DNA of 64,000 nt from Atrina japonica (lineage: Eukaryota; Mollusca; Bivalvia; Pterioida; Pinnidae), in the NCBI GenBank assembly GCA_030159075.1, contig BROG01000006.1:1630001-1694000 (forward strand), given 5' to 3'. The notes beneath the pieces are model-generated. The model searched no databases and was not told the DNA's origin. It was given only the letters and a program-made list of their open reading frames with translations. Shown here piece after piece: positions 36,895 through 49,023 of this stretch (positions are counted from its first letter, which is position 1; each line of letters opens with the position of its first letter). A program made the translations under genes and the position numbers.

Positions 36895-38397
36895 ATATAT
36901 ATTCAGCAATGCAATTTAGAATTAAATGAATAAATCAGGCTTGTACTGTAAACATAAAAACAAATCGAGTAAACAAGATCACTACATAAACACCAAGTAA
37001 TGTCCTATAGATAACTTAGGTATTTTACAGATAACAGGTTACATCATTTTCTAGACAAATGCACTATACAAAGTATTGCTATCATGTTTGCCATCTCTTT
37101 AGCGATTACAAATTAACAAATCACACGTTTTCCCTTCAAAAAGATAATAAACAAGAAAAAAGAAATAAAGTCTGGCAAATTGTAAATAAGCTACAAAATA
37201 AATATGTTGATCAGTGCGCCTCATGCGTCGACGTGTATATTTGCATCCATCAAAATGATTACATCATACTTCAGATAAATAATTCAAATACAGTAAATAT
37301 CAGTTTTGGATAGAAATATGATAAACCATGTATATTTCAAGACATAAAGTAACCGACACACGCCTCATTGATTTTATTATGAACATGTATTCGTTGTGGA
37401 ATGGTTCATATGCTGTACCGCATGTATTTATTTTCTATTTAGACATCTTGTATGGACGACGCCAAGGCAGTAAGTATTTAAACTCGCGTCGCCTGTTTCA
37501 TCAGAATATCTCTTTCAAATTTCACCCAAAAGACGCATGTCTACATTTCTTGTGCGGAGCAGTTCATAAAAAAACAAAAACAAAAAACAAAACAAACAGT
37601 CACTACCACAAAAGAGACTTCGATTCTTTGATATGATCTCGTACAGGGACCTTAAACTTCCGCCTGTACGGTGAACGGCAACGACAATGGTATATACTAT
37701 TTCAAAAGTTCCATGTTTACTCCAACTTCAATGTTATTTACTATTTCATGGGTTATCTAAATGTGTTACATCTGTGTATACGGCCAAAACCATCTTGCAT
37801 ATTTGGAATCACAAAATGTTATTCATTATTGTCACCGATGTTTTGCATTGAAACAATTTGCACCTTTCTTTTACAATGCAGAAACATAATGTTAATGAAA
37901 CGGTCACCACCGCATCAATTAACAATGTTATTGACAATTTGATGACACTGATGTCAACAGCCAACCTGTTTCTTATTAAATAATCCTACTGTTTCTGCTG
38001 TTTCTTCCTAACACGTATTGATTTAAAATGTCAAATCAGTGACATATTCAAAGTGATAATCTGGCGGGATGGAGTCCCGTGAACACTTTCCTGACCTGGA
38101 CAAGTTCAAATTTTAGGCTTTGAAGCAAAACGACATTAAAATAACACTGGCAAGAGTAATCGTTCCTACTTGACATCACACCCCTGTGTACATAATGCAA
38201 AATGAAAAGCAATACCCGAGAATCTTGACATAACCGAAAAGTGAACAGAATCATCCTTATGATAATGAAAAGGTCACACAGTCCCGCAAAGTTATGTAAA
38301 TCATCAATATCATGTGTTTACAATATGATATTATATGGTCTCACTTTTACTTACTCTTTTTTTTTAATATGCTAGAGCTTGTTCGGCGTTCGGGTGC
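36895..38397. other. Unassigned sequence
   Basis: Frames of 84 (37059-37313) and 102 codons (37328-37636) occur side by side on the plus strand. They lack domain motifs, and I do not call them genes. Confidence 0.35.
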
Positions 38398-38725
38398 GTT
38401 ATATACAGAGGTAACTACTAAGTGATAAGCTGTTGCCACAAGGATAAAATATATTACCTTTGCAATCAACATTTCGCAAATTTTATGGTCGTTATTGCAA
38501 ACTTGTGTTCGTTTTCATTGCTTCATTGATTGACACGCTAAGTTATTTCTTTTGTAGTAGTTACCAGGGTGTATTCTTAATTTGTTTCTGTTTGGATTTG
38601 ACGGCGGACTCGCTGAGTGTTTGACTGGTCATCAGGGGATTCTTAATCCCCCATGACACCTGATGCCGTTTTCAAAAGGTCTGTATTTGTCCAGTAACCA
38701 TCATATCTTTATATAATCTTTTTGG
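38398..38725 (+). mobile_element. YIDD retroelement C-terminal remnant and 3' tail
   Basis: atatacagaggtaa, gttgccacaaggataa and aacatttcgcaaattttatg, then gtcgttattgc (reading TFRKFYGRY), parallel 551-655. Then actggtcatcaggggattct and ccccatgacacctgatgcc parallel the tail at 760-815. Only the last RT residues survive. Confidence 0.68.
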
Positions 38726-38791
38726 CTTCCTAATGATTAACACTTTTGGTATTGATGCGTTTATTATACCCTTCATAAGTAGGTGTTAATA

Positions 38792-38836
38792 ACACACACA
38801 CACACACACACACACATACACACACACACACACACA

Positions 38837-38882
<46 letters not shown>
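38792..38882. repeat. (CA)n-(TA)n compound microsatellite
   Basis: A CA tract with one TA and one CG change (38792-38838), then a TA tract to 38882. Confidence 0.98.
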
Positions 38883-38883
<1 letters not shown>

Positions 38884-39731
38884 TCTTTAACTATCTCTTT
38901 CCTACTATAAAAACTTAGTCTTTGGTGCTTATATTCTTATACTCCTAAACAATTATTACAGATACATATGGACTTTTTACGCACATACACATGTGATTGA
39001 CGCAGACATGTACAAACCATAATAATACAACTGTGAACAAATAAACCATATTTAATATTGGGCATATACACAAATATACACGAAAGATTTTAGAATACAA
39101 GTAGGTCGGATCAGGTGAGCGTATTAGGTCACCAACACTGTGGTCCCATTATCAAATTAACTATTGATTCTATACGTTTAGCATCATTGTTAAATGAAAG
39201 GAAGACTGTGTACACTGTGTAATAAATGTGCACAGTATTCAGTCAGAACATTTTGCAATGACCAAGAAAATATAGATTCTCTTGAATGTTTAAATAAGAT
39301 TTCCCACTGGAACCTAAGCTGATGTTGTGAAAACGTGCGCAAGATTCCTTGAGGAATGCCGGTGGTATGTTCCATTTCCGTACATTGTATTCGGGTTCAT
39401 CCCAACATTCAAATCCAATTTCAAATATTTTAGCTATCTCGAACAGCTAAATCAAATATGAGAACAACTGATTAAATTATTGTTTAAAAAACTTTTAACT
39501 GTCATAAACAAAAGACCGCTACGTCAGTGGGCGTCAGGTAATTGAAAATTGATCTGAAAGTTTTCTCTCTTTTTAGGCACTGTAGTTTGGGAGGTAAAAT
39601 TTTTAAAATCATATAAAGACCAAAACAATTTATATCAGTCCTAGTTACAATTATTTTTGATAAATAGTCTGACGGCGTTGAGGGATTATCAGAAAAAATA
39701 GGGTTTTCAATAGTAGTACGATACATTCGAA
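38883..39731. other. Unassigned sequence
   Basis: No supported feature. Confidence 0.4.
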
Positions 39732-39809
39732 AGAGATTGTTTGTTTGTTTGTTTATTGTTGTTTAACGTCCCACTCAAGAACCTTTCACTCATATGGAGA
39801 CGTCACCAA
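39732..39809 (-). mobile_element. 5'-truncated SINE/LINE tail with target duplication
   Basis: Only the 3' end of the SINE type at 12861 is present (tgtttaacgtcccactcaag, then aacctttcactcatatggag and acgtcacc), ending in GTTT repeats. ACATTCGAA lies on both sides (39723-39731 and 39810-39818). The TSD around a truncated tail shows it inserted in this short form. Confidence 0.82.
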
Positions 39810-39818
39810 ACATTCGAA

Positions 39819-40132
39819 GAAGAAAACAGGTCGCTCTGTAGCAAATACACTAAACACAAAGTGACGGACAAGAAAAAATATTGAATCAACAAGGAAAATG
39901 CATTGTGCATATAAGATCAGAAACAGAGCGTCGGAATGCTTTGAGAAAGTACATAAAGCTAAGAGGCACAAATAATACGCCGCCCTACTTTGTATTTCCT
40001 CACAAGAGATCTGACTCTTATTAAGACTGTATCCTCTGTTCAATCATGAGTGATTGTTTATCAAAATGGTCGGAGAAAACTAATACTTGTTTGTATCTTT
40101 TTAACTTGAAGTTGGTTTCATAGAGATTGCAC
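39819..40132. other. Unassigned sequence
   Basis: An 85-codon minus-strand frame (39786-40043) overlaps the SINE tail and is probably chance. Confidence 0.35.
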
Positions 40133-40237
40133 AACGAGTGTTAGTTGATTATCATGTTTATCTGAGTCGAGTTAGTTCAACTCTAAAAATTAACAAATGA
40201 GAGTAAGATAAACATGATAAACAACTTACACCAGTTG
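40133..40237. repeat. 105-bp imperfect hairpin
   Basis: agttgattatcatgtttatc, then t (40143-40163), pairs with 40206-40226 with one mismatch. The stem extends outward about 10 bp with more mismatches. It is possibly a small palindromic element. Confidence 0.7.
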
Positions 40238-41529
40238 TTGAATCTGTTTCTACCATAAATGGAAACCGCTGATTGGTAGTATGGTTTATTATCCTGCATC
40301 ACGTCTAGACAATATCGGGTTTGGACTCTCATGATCTCGTCAAACTTGTACGTCATTTGAATCTCTTCCTGGTTATGGTAGACAATATATTATACTCAGA
40401 AATATAACTTTTAATTTCGAAAAATAGATTATACAGTTTTCGGTGAAATACTTAACAGAAATTGTCTTACGTCCATGTTTAACGTAATTTTCATATTGAT
40501 GTAACAGCCGTGAATGGTACACCTATTATAATTATTATATAGATAGTCTGATAACCATTAACCTATTTGAACATCAGTACCAACAATGGTTACAAACAGT
40601 ATTACGGCCATTACAATATCATCTTAACAGCCCGACATAGTGAAAATAAGTCCTAGTTACAAGTAGGGAACAGGAGACTTAATAACCATTAAACATCTGA
40701 ACGCAGAAACAAATATTAGAGGTGAGTAGTCTATGGACTTTGAGGAAGCCTGAAATGACAGTAACAGCATATCAAATGTTAAACAATATTGCTTAATCAA
40801 AACATCAGTTGAATTTTATCACATTTAAGTTGTTTTCGTTCATGTTAATTACAAGGTAAACCTTGCCATGTTTTACATTGAAAGCAAATAAACAATATGA
40901 TATATGCTTTGGGGGTTTGCAATTACGAAAGAAATATGTAGTTTGAGTATAATCAGACGTATCCCATGTACTACTGACTAAATTCTAATTATGAACCATT
41001 AAGCCATAAGTCGCATTGTACATCACGAACATAGGAACTTTTTCTTCCTTTTCACTAATCTCTTCAAACAGGCATAAACAGTTTATTTATTTCTCCCTTT
41101 TCTTTTGCTATTATCTAGAAATGAAACTAAAAATCAATCAATTCAGACTTTTCAGAATTTTATGGTGTTTCACATACAAGTGATAAAATAACATTTATGG
41201 ACCGATTCTACACGTATTTATATTGATGATTTAACATTTGTCGACGAATTTACTAGATTAAGTTTATGCATGAATGATGACCGAAATTAGGTTTACACTG
41301 GCGTCAGCAATTTTCTATTTACTCTATAAAATCAAATTTTGTCGATAAATGTCTAATGTGTTTTTCCTATATCCAGGTTTGTATCCCAAATAAAACGTGT
41401 TTTTTTTGTAAAAAAAGGATGGCTCTGTTAACATACATATCCAGTAACATAGTAAATTACATGACGTGACACAATAAACAATGCTATCCACACTACTCAT
41501 ATTCTGATGTTATAAAGCATATATTTCCA
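40238..41529. other. Unassigned AT-rich sequence
   Basis: A weak ~130-bp echo (ataaccattaa...tgaac at ~40550 and ~40683) is the only structure noticed. Confidence 0.4.
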
Positions 41530-41757
41530 ACACACACACACACACACACACATACACATTTACGCATACACACACGTACGCACGCACACAAACACACACA
41601 CACACACGTACGCACACACACACGTACGCACACACATACACACACACATACACACACACTTACGCATACACACACACGTACGCACGCACACAAACACACA
41701 CACACACGTACGCACACACACACGTACCCACACACACACACACACACGCACACACGC
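41530..41757. repeat. Degenerate CA tract with 100-bp duplication
   Basis: A CA-rich tract punctuated by GTACGCAC and TTACGCATAC. The phrase tacgcatacacacac, then gtacgcacgcacacaaacac, recurs 100 bp apart (41561 and 41661), so the tract grew by a larger duplication as well as by slippage. Confidence 0.9.
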
Positions 41758-41784
41758 TGATATTTCCAATACAGAGGCCCGGAA

Positions 41785-42545
41785 AGGGTACATCATACAT
41801 TTCCACTACACATACCCTTACATGGTTCATCATTTATTTTCACTGCACAAATACTTATTTGGTTCATCATTTATTTCACTACACATATACTTATTTGGTT
41901 CATTATTTATTCTTCCTACACATACCCTTATTGGTTCATCATTTATTTTCACTGCATATACCATTACATGGTTAATTGTTTATTTTTTCTACACATACCT
42001 TTACTTGGTTCATCATTTATTCATTCTACACATACCCTTAATTGGTTCATTATTTATTCCTTCTACACGTACCCTTATTGTTTCATCATTTGTTTTCACT
42101 GCATATACCATTACTTTGTTCATTGTTTATTTTTTCTACACATACCCTTTCTTGGTTCATCATTTGATTTTTCTATTCATACCCTTACTTGGTTCATCAT
42201 TTATTTTCGCTGCATATAAACTTACTTGGTTCTTCGTTTATTTTTTCTACACATACTCTTAATTGGTTCATCTTTTATTTCTTCTACACATACCCTTACT
42301 TGGTTCATCGTTTATTTTTTCTACACCCTTATTGATTCATCATTTATTTTTTTTCTACACATATCCTTACTTGGTTCATCATTTATTTCTTCTGCACATA
42401 CTTTTACTTGGTTATCATTTATTTCTTATACACATACCCTTACTTGGTTCATCATTTATTTCTTCTACACATACGCCGATATGGCTCATCATTTATTTCC
42501 ACAACATGTACCCTTACACGGTATATCATACTTCTCCACTACAAC
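41785..42545 (+). repeat. 37-bp satellite array, ~20 copies
   Basis: The unit is ttacttggttcatcatttat, then ttcttctacacataccc, repeated about every 37 bp with substitutions and some 35-36-bp copies. A variant with actgcatataccatta recurs 147 bp apart (41951 and 42098), about four units, which hints at higher-order repeats. Frames of up to 146 codons through the array are repeat by-products. Confidence 0.93.
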
Positions 42546-43465
42546 AATAAGTAGAACATACAGACGTGTGAATATAGTAGCCCTACCGATCAATGTCACT
42601 TAGAAAAACTCTTGTATTACCGAGTGATATATAAGAGTAATCCACTCAAGTTCTAGATTTACTGTTTTACAAACTACATTCTAATCCGAGACATATATGA
42701 AAACGCCAGAAATAAACTGATAGGTATAAAATAGGAGTAGTCTAACCATACCTTCACCCAATTTTGTATTGACCAAAACACTTGTCCTAAAAGATTTATT
42801 GTTGACATGTGCTATCTTAAATTATAATATTTTGACCGCAAGATAAGTGTAGTAGAACTCTTCACGTGATGTCGTCATGCGCTTCGGAAAAGTGCATGCA
42901 AACAAAAAAACTCTGAATGGCATTAAGAAGAAGAGCCATAGTACATGAATAACAACTTGTGACAACAAAATAAATCACTGCCAAACTTTGGACACCCAAT
43001 ATTTTATTTCAATGTATATATTTTATCAGTCTATCAAAAGTTTAAGTACGAGAGATCAGACAAAATCACATATATCTGAGGGCATATTTCTATCATTTAC
43101 ATTTTCACACGATTTTGGCCAGCATCATTATCTTACCAAAATACCTAGAGATAGCTATATCTTCAGGATGATATAAGTTTCACGAATGGACGACAACATT
43201 TTACAATTATCTTATTATCTCATACAGTCAGAACATGTTATCTAAATTTATTACAGTATATTTGTGATACTAGACTGTTATCCTGTTATAATTTTCTTGT
43301 ACAATGAAAACATGCTCCTGAAGATTGTTATAAAAAAGAAAGCTATATATGCAATGATCATCCACTACATGCCTGTCATTATTTCTAATTAGTGTCAATA
43401 TGATATTTTTTGTTTCGTTAACCTACCTGTCACCATTGTTATGATAAATTTACACTTGTTGTGTT
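42546..43465. other. Unassigned sequence
   Basis: No supported feature. Confidence 0.4.
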
Positions 43466-45235
43466 AATAATTACGAAAACGTATTAGGGCAACCTTATTT
43501 TCTTTTTATTTCTCGATTTGCCAACTTTAAAGTTGGCTTTTCCAACATTTTTCTTGGAATTTCCAACTTTTTTCTCGTTTTGTCAACTTTAATGTCGGCT
43601 TTTCCAACTTTTTTTTCTCGTTTTGCCAACTTTAAAGTTGGTTTTTCCAACTTTTTTTCTTGGAATTTCCAACTTTTTTCTTGGCTTTTCCAACTTTTTT
43701 TCTCGTTTTTTCCAACCTTAAAGTTGGTTTTTCAACTTTTTTCTCGTTTTGCCAACTTTAAAGTTGGCTTTTCCAACTGTTTTTTCGTTTTGCCAACTTT
43801 AAAGTTGGCTTTTCCAGCTTTTTTCTTTTAATTTCCAACATTAATCTTGGCTTTTCCAACTTTGTACCAGTTAAATCTTAGGCATTCCTATAAAAAACAA
43901 TATGTATCTGTACGCATTAAAGAAACAATGGAGCATTCAGCTTATGTCTGCTGAATTTATCATTGTTTTCAGAGTTAATTAGTTTGACAATGGAATATTT
44001 TTTAAGAATAAAGATGCCACAATTTAGTGTCTGCAAGTCAAAATGACCTTTTTATGCCTTGTAAAATCATAATAAAAAGATTCCAGGGGAGAATACTCCC
44101 TAACATTTATTTCATATGCATTCTGTTTGCTCAGATGATCTTCTTTTTGAGATGTATACTCTACGTCTACATGAAATATTAGCTGTTGGAGAGAGTGGGT
44201 GCTGATAAAACCACTTAAAGATACGTGATAATTAATCTAATGCGCAGTAACTGAGTTTTGAGTTGGTATAAATTTATGTTAATCCTTTGAACAAGTCTAG
44301 ATCTGCCACTACGTTGTACTACAAGCTTTATCACAAAGGAAAAAAACTGAAAAAAATCTGTCCTTAAATAATTTATAAATAAATATTCTGTCTTGTGAAG
44401 TATTGAAAATAAATAATCTGAGTTGACAAAATTTGCAATGCTGTCGCAAAAAAGTCGTTCCCCGAAGTAATATAAGGCTTTCAGCAATATAAAATTTAAG
44501 AATCATATTGAAAAGAAACTTACAATGCATCCATTTAATAAACTATGGTTTTAAATAATTAAATATATCCCAAATGTTTAATTTATTTGTATCAATGCTA
44601 TATTTCACCAAATATATGCACAATTTCTAGTAATATGAGTCACTACCATAGCCTCTCAGGGTAGTATCGATGTAGATGTATCATCATGTTCCTTTTAACT
44701 CCACCATTTTAGCGCAGAATCGCCTGATTGCTAATCAGTAACTCTACCGTTTTGTGATATTTCACACGGTATCTTAAATTGAAAACTACGTTATATATGT
44801 TCAAATTTATTCAATACACACTGTCAGAGTGCCTCTTTATAAATGTAGACCATATTTATATTAATATTGACAAATCCAGAAAAAAATTTGGAAAATCCAA
44901 AAAAAGTTGGAAAAGCCACTAAAAAGTTGGAAAAGCCAACTTCAAAGTTGGCAAAACGAGACAAAAAGTTGGAAATTCCAAGAAAAAAGTTGGAAAAGTC
45001 TACTTTAAAGTTGGAAAAACGAAAAAAAAAGTTGAAAATTCCAAGAAAAAAGTTTGAAAAGCCAACATTAAAGTTGACAAAACGAGAAAAAAGTTGGAAA
45101 TTCCAAGAAAAAAGTTGGAAAAGCTAATTTAAAAGTTGGGAATTCCAAGAAGATAGTTGGAAAAGTCAACTTTAAAGTAGACAAAACGAGAAATAAAAAA
45201 ATTAAGGTGGCCCTAATACGCTTCCGTAAATAATA
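43466..45235. mobile_element. 1.77-kb TIR element with palindrome-studded arms
   Basis: The left end attacgaaaacgtattagggc, then aacctta, matches the inverse of the right end (aaggtggccctaatacgctt, then ccgtaa). The arms run about 43466-43865 and 44870-45235. Each is a tandem array of ccaactttaaagttgg (a perfect 16-bp palindrome), ttttccaac, ttcttggaatttcc and tctcgtttt modules in mirrored orientation. The ~1-kb centre (43870-44865) has no transposase motif; its frames of 73-90 codons are unremarkable. It fits a non-autonomous foldback-like DNA transposon. A short target duplication (TA or TAA) is possible but not resolved. Confidence 0.85.
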
Positions 45236-45997
45236 AACATATTCTCAATTTAGCAATGGCACACTGCAAAAACGTCAACAGACTTTTCAACCAGTTCCAT
45301 ATTGGAAATGTTAATTGTAAACATACATATGTCCTGTTGTATTACGATATGTTCTATTACTACCGCCATAATTTTGACGCTGTGTCAATCTTAAACAAAA
45401 CCCCTTGCCCATTTATCCACAGCGAGATTCTGAATTTAGATTGATCAAGACAACTCAACAGTTTAAATGTTGGAGTACATAGAGATACAGAATAAAATGC
45501 ATTTATCACTCGTCAAATCGCACAATGCAAATTGAAACGCGTATTATAATAGTATGTTTTGAATTTAATTCTCTTTATTTAAAATGTTTCAAAATGATTT
45601 GTTTGTGTACTATAGACTTTGATAATAGAAATTCACGCAGAAAATATAACTTGTAAATGATATTATGACACATATATGAATTTATATGTTTTATATGCAT
45701 ATTAACAGACCAACAAAAAGCTTCCTTGCAACTTTAAACGTTATTCATTCCTTCATGTCACTATTGTATGAATCGTAATACAGCTTGACATATGTTTTAG
45801 TGCTTGTACATGAATCTGAAATCATTGTCAATATAGCGCCCATTACGAGTGAATACCATGTGAGTAGTCTGTAATGTCATGTTAAATCCTCAAGCGGAAG
45901 CTGGATTAGATTTTAAAATGGACGCTTTCCGTTTGCCATACGTATTTTAACACCACTGTATTTAAGATTAGATAAAAAACGTGTTTTTCTGTTCAAT
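45236..45997. other. Unassigned sequence
   Basis: No supported feature. Confidence 0.4.
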
Positions 45998-46080
45998 CGT
46001 TGTTAAACTTCCCGCTGAGATTGAATTTTTAATCTATATGCACACGTCACCTGCCGTCAGTGACATACGACAACTGTAAT
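45998..46080 (-). mobile_element. Probable old SINE 3'-domain scrap
   Basis: cgttgttaaacttcccgctg, then a diverged block ending tatgcacacgtcacctgc, resembles tgtttaacgtcccactcaag...tatggagacgtcacc of the SINE at 12861, with many changes. Confidence 0.4.
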
Positions 46081-47559
46081 CTGGGCTATAAATAGTATCA
46101 ATGTACCGAAATGTTTTTAATGTGTCAAGCTTACATCAATTGACAAATGAATCGCAACCAGCGTGAAATCACAGATGTAAGACTGATTTTGAGCCAAATC
46201 CCCTCACCTTGAGGACTCATGGAACCATCACCGGAAACAGAAATCGCAATACCTAACACTGCTTATCAAATAAAGTAATTTGTATTTAGAAGCACATTTC
46301 ATTTCATGTTTCGTTTTTTTATCCCGATATACAAATATATTTTTACGTGTTAATTGTTTTTGTATGAAAAAAAAATGTTATCTTTCGTGTAATTGTCATG
46401 CACACTTTATTATCTGAAACTACGGTAGCTGGTTTAGTACACAACAAATGCATTTTATCTCCTTATAACGATAGACAAATTAGTGGGAATAAGCATATAT
46501 TCCTGTCAGATTTAAAAAAACAAATGTTATGATTTTATATTGCTTTGGATATGGCGTCTACCGATCATCAGACATGATTTTTGATAAAATTTTACTACTG
46601 CATTTTTCGCTAAAACGTACTCTTAGACTCTCTAGAGATGGTGTCCGGAAGATTGTTAGGAACAAATAATATTGCTGACAATATTTACCATATCTCCGGA
46701 GCTTTTGCAACAGACACATCGACCATATCATTTCTATTTCAGAATGTACCAAAATATACCGAAAGCTAGATGTAACCATAAAATTTCAAATACCAAACCA
46801 AACGAATATTTTCACCTTTCAGTTGAAAATCGCCCTATTATGAATATTACAGTACTAAAGACATTTGATTACAATATCTTTTCATTCCGACAATTACTTT
46901 TATTCTTGCAAGTTTAGAAAAATTAAACGGAATTTCGTTTTCATGTTTGCAATCAATGAATCTTGTTTTAAGTAATGATCCATGCTTGATGTGGAACGGC
47001 TCCCTCGAAGCCATGTTGTAAACGTCAGATCGTGCAGTTTCTTCCTCCGAGATATACTTTGTCATTTTTATTAGATTTATTGTTACACATTGTAACCTTG
47101 ATATCATCGTCTGTGTTGAAATTCGGTGATCTATGTTATGCGATGGGACAATTTAATAGATTGGATGTATCAATTTTCTTTCCATTATAAAAACCTATTT
47201 GAGGTAATATAAATTCAGTCGTGTTTGGCCCAGCAGGTCTTATAACTTCATTTTTACTTAATCTCCTGGCTTAGATAAATATAAAGTCCTGGTTTAGTCA
47301 TACGAAAAACGTGTTTTTATCTATAAACATGATTATATCTACCAGCATAACCAATAAAATAGATGCAAAACAGATCATTATGTTCTTCTTGATATCAATC
47401 TAATGACTTTTCCATGAGATATGCATGTCATTTACTTATAATGTCATTCTATTAATGCGACCAATTTTGTTATCGTTGATTTTTTTTGTGCTACTTCGTT
47501 TTTGCATGTTTTGTTGCTGTTTTTTTTTATCTCGCCAATAATGTATCATATTATATGTA
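46081..47559. other. Unassigned sequence
   Basis: No supported gene or repeat. Confidence 0.4.
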
Positions 47560-47760
47560 GATGACACCATCTATTGGTCAAGTGCTACAACTTTGGCCCG
47601 TACTATTGAATGACGCCAATGCAGTGAGGGTCCTTTTACGTGTCACGGGACCTCGGTTTCAAAATCTCGTCCAAAAGACACGTGACTTTCTCTTGGTACG
47701 TACAGCGCTTGGCGAAAGAACAGTCACTACCATTTTAAAAGTCTTATAGTCTGTAGTCTT
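47560..47760 (-). mobile_element. Highly diverged SINE
   Basis: acaactttggcccgtacta, gccaatgcagtgagggtcct, tttacgtgtcacgggacctc and ctcgtccaaaagaca follow the order of the minus-strand SINE at 12950-13065 (agtttggcctatgctcgg, gagcagtgagggttctttaa, gacacgggacctcc, catccgaaagacagg). The tRNA head is unrecognisable. It is an old copy. Confidence 0.68.
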
Positions 47761-49023
47761 TAAAAAGGTATGACTCGTTACCTTCCGCTCCAACTCCACT
47801 GGACCTGACCTTACTATTACAAAATATTTTGGAAAATAAGGGTTTTTATGCCTGTGTATATCTCTTATTTTCAAAATTAAAATAACAGATTTGTTTTAAA
47901 ACACAGCTAACGTCACTTTAACATTTGACATTTTGCTGAATAATTCCATGTAGATGTAAGAAGGAATTCTCAATCGTCATAGATGGTCTTTGCGTTCCTG
48001 TTAGGGATTTGTCTTCAACAAAACAATGAATCAAAACAAATCAAAAATAAATTTCATTAGATTCGGTGATAGATAATCGTTTATACGTCAGCTTTGCATA
48101 TATATTATATTCCGAAATCTGAAATGTGTAAAATGTATCAAATATCTTGAAAAGAGATCCCAAATTATAAAGATACCAAGCTATTTACAAGATAAAAAAA
48201 TCATTGCAACACAGCTGTAGAACAGATTAACTCAATTTATTATAGTATCTAAAAGTGCAAACTTACAGAAAGCTGTGTAATACGTTTACCCCGATTTTGA
48301 GTCTTAGAACATCTTTTTCATATCGAAAAGAAATGCATTCACAGGTGCAGAGTGTTTTATCACATATGTAATTTATTACCTGCATACTGACAGTCAGTGA
48401 TCAAAAGATTGAATGTTTATATCTCAATTATAAAGTACAGCCACAAGCATGTGCAGCTAAGTATTATGTTTAATTCAACAGTAAAGGAAATCAATTATCG
48501 AAGGTTTATTAGTAATAATCTCAAAATAGCAAAAGAAAAAAAAGAAAGAAAAAGAAAAAAAGAATACAGGATTTTCATATACATTGTATACGGTGGTATG
48601 GTAAATATGTAGAAATATGAAAATGGTATGTATGAAGTTTCAAGGATATAGTATTAAAGGTCACGGTAACAATTCAATTTGAAAATTTTAACTCAATATA
48701 GCTCAAAAACTAGAATTTGCATATATATATATTACTGTGGCTATTTTTTAGAAAATATGCTGGATAATATTATGTATAAGTTCAAGATTATCGGATCAAA
48801 GGTCAAGCTCAAGTCGGAGTCTCTGACAACGCTATTAACATAATATGCGTAACCTGATGTGTTTTTTCTACGTGTTTTAACCGAATTCATTATGGGTAAT
48901 GGGATATCCGACATCGCTGTTAACAGAATATACATAACTTAATGTGTTTTCCGAAGTGTCGGGAATGAGGATATTATGAAGTGCTGGAGTCTCTGAAATC
49001 GCTGTGAATATGAATTGCGTTTT
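47761..49023. other. Unassigned AT-rich sequence
   Basis: Between 48820 and 49020 a phrase of the type ctgacaacgctattaacata (variants at 48823, 48909 and 48993) recurs about every 85 bp, an old tandem repeat of about 2.5 copies. Otherwise nothing. Confidence 0.4.

Noticed and set aside
37059..37636. Two consecutive plus-strand frames (84 and 102 codons)
   Set aside because: They are in different frames with no shared domain or motif; the second is lysine/asparagine-rich from AT bias.
41822..42603. Frames of 83-146 codons rich in F, Y, H and S
   Set aside because: They lie in the 37-bp satellite; the repeat peptide shifts frame from copy to copy.
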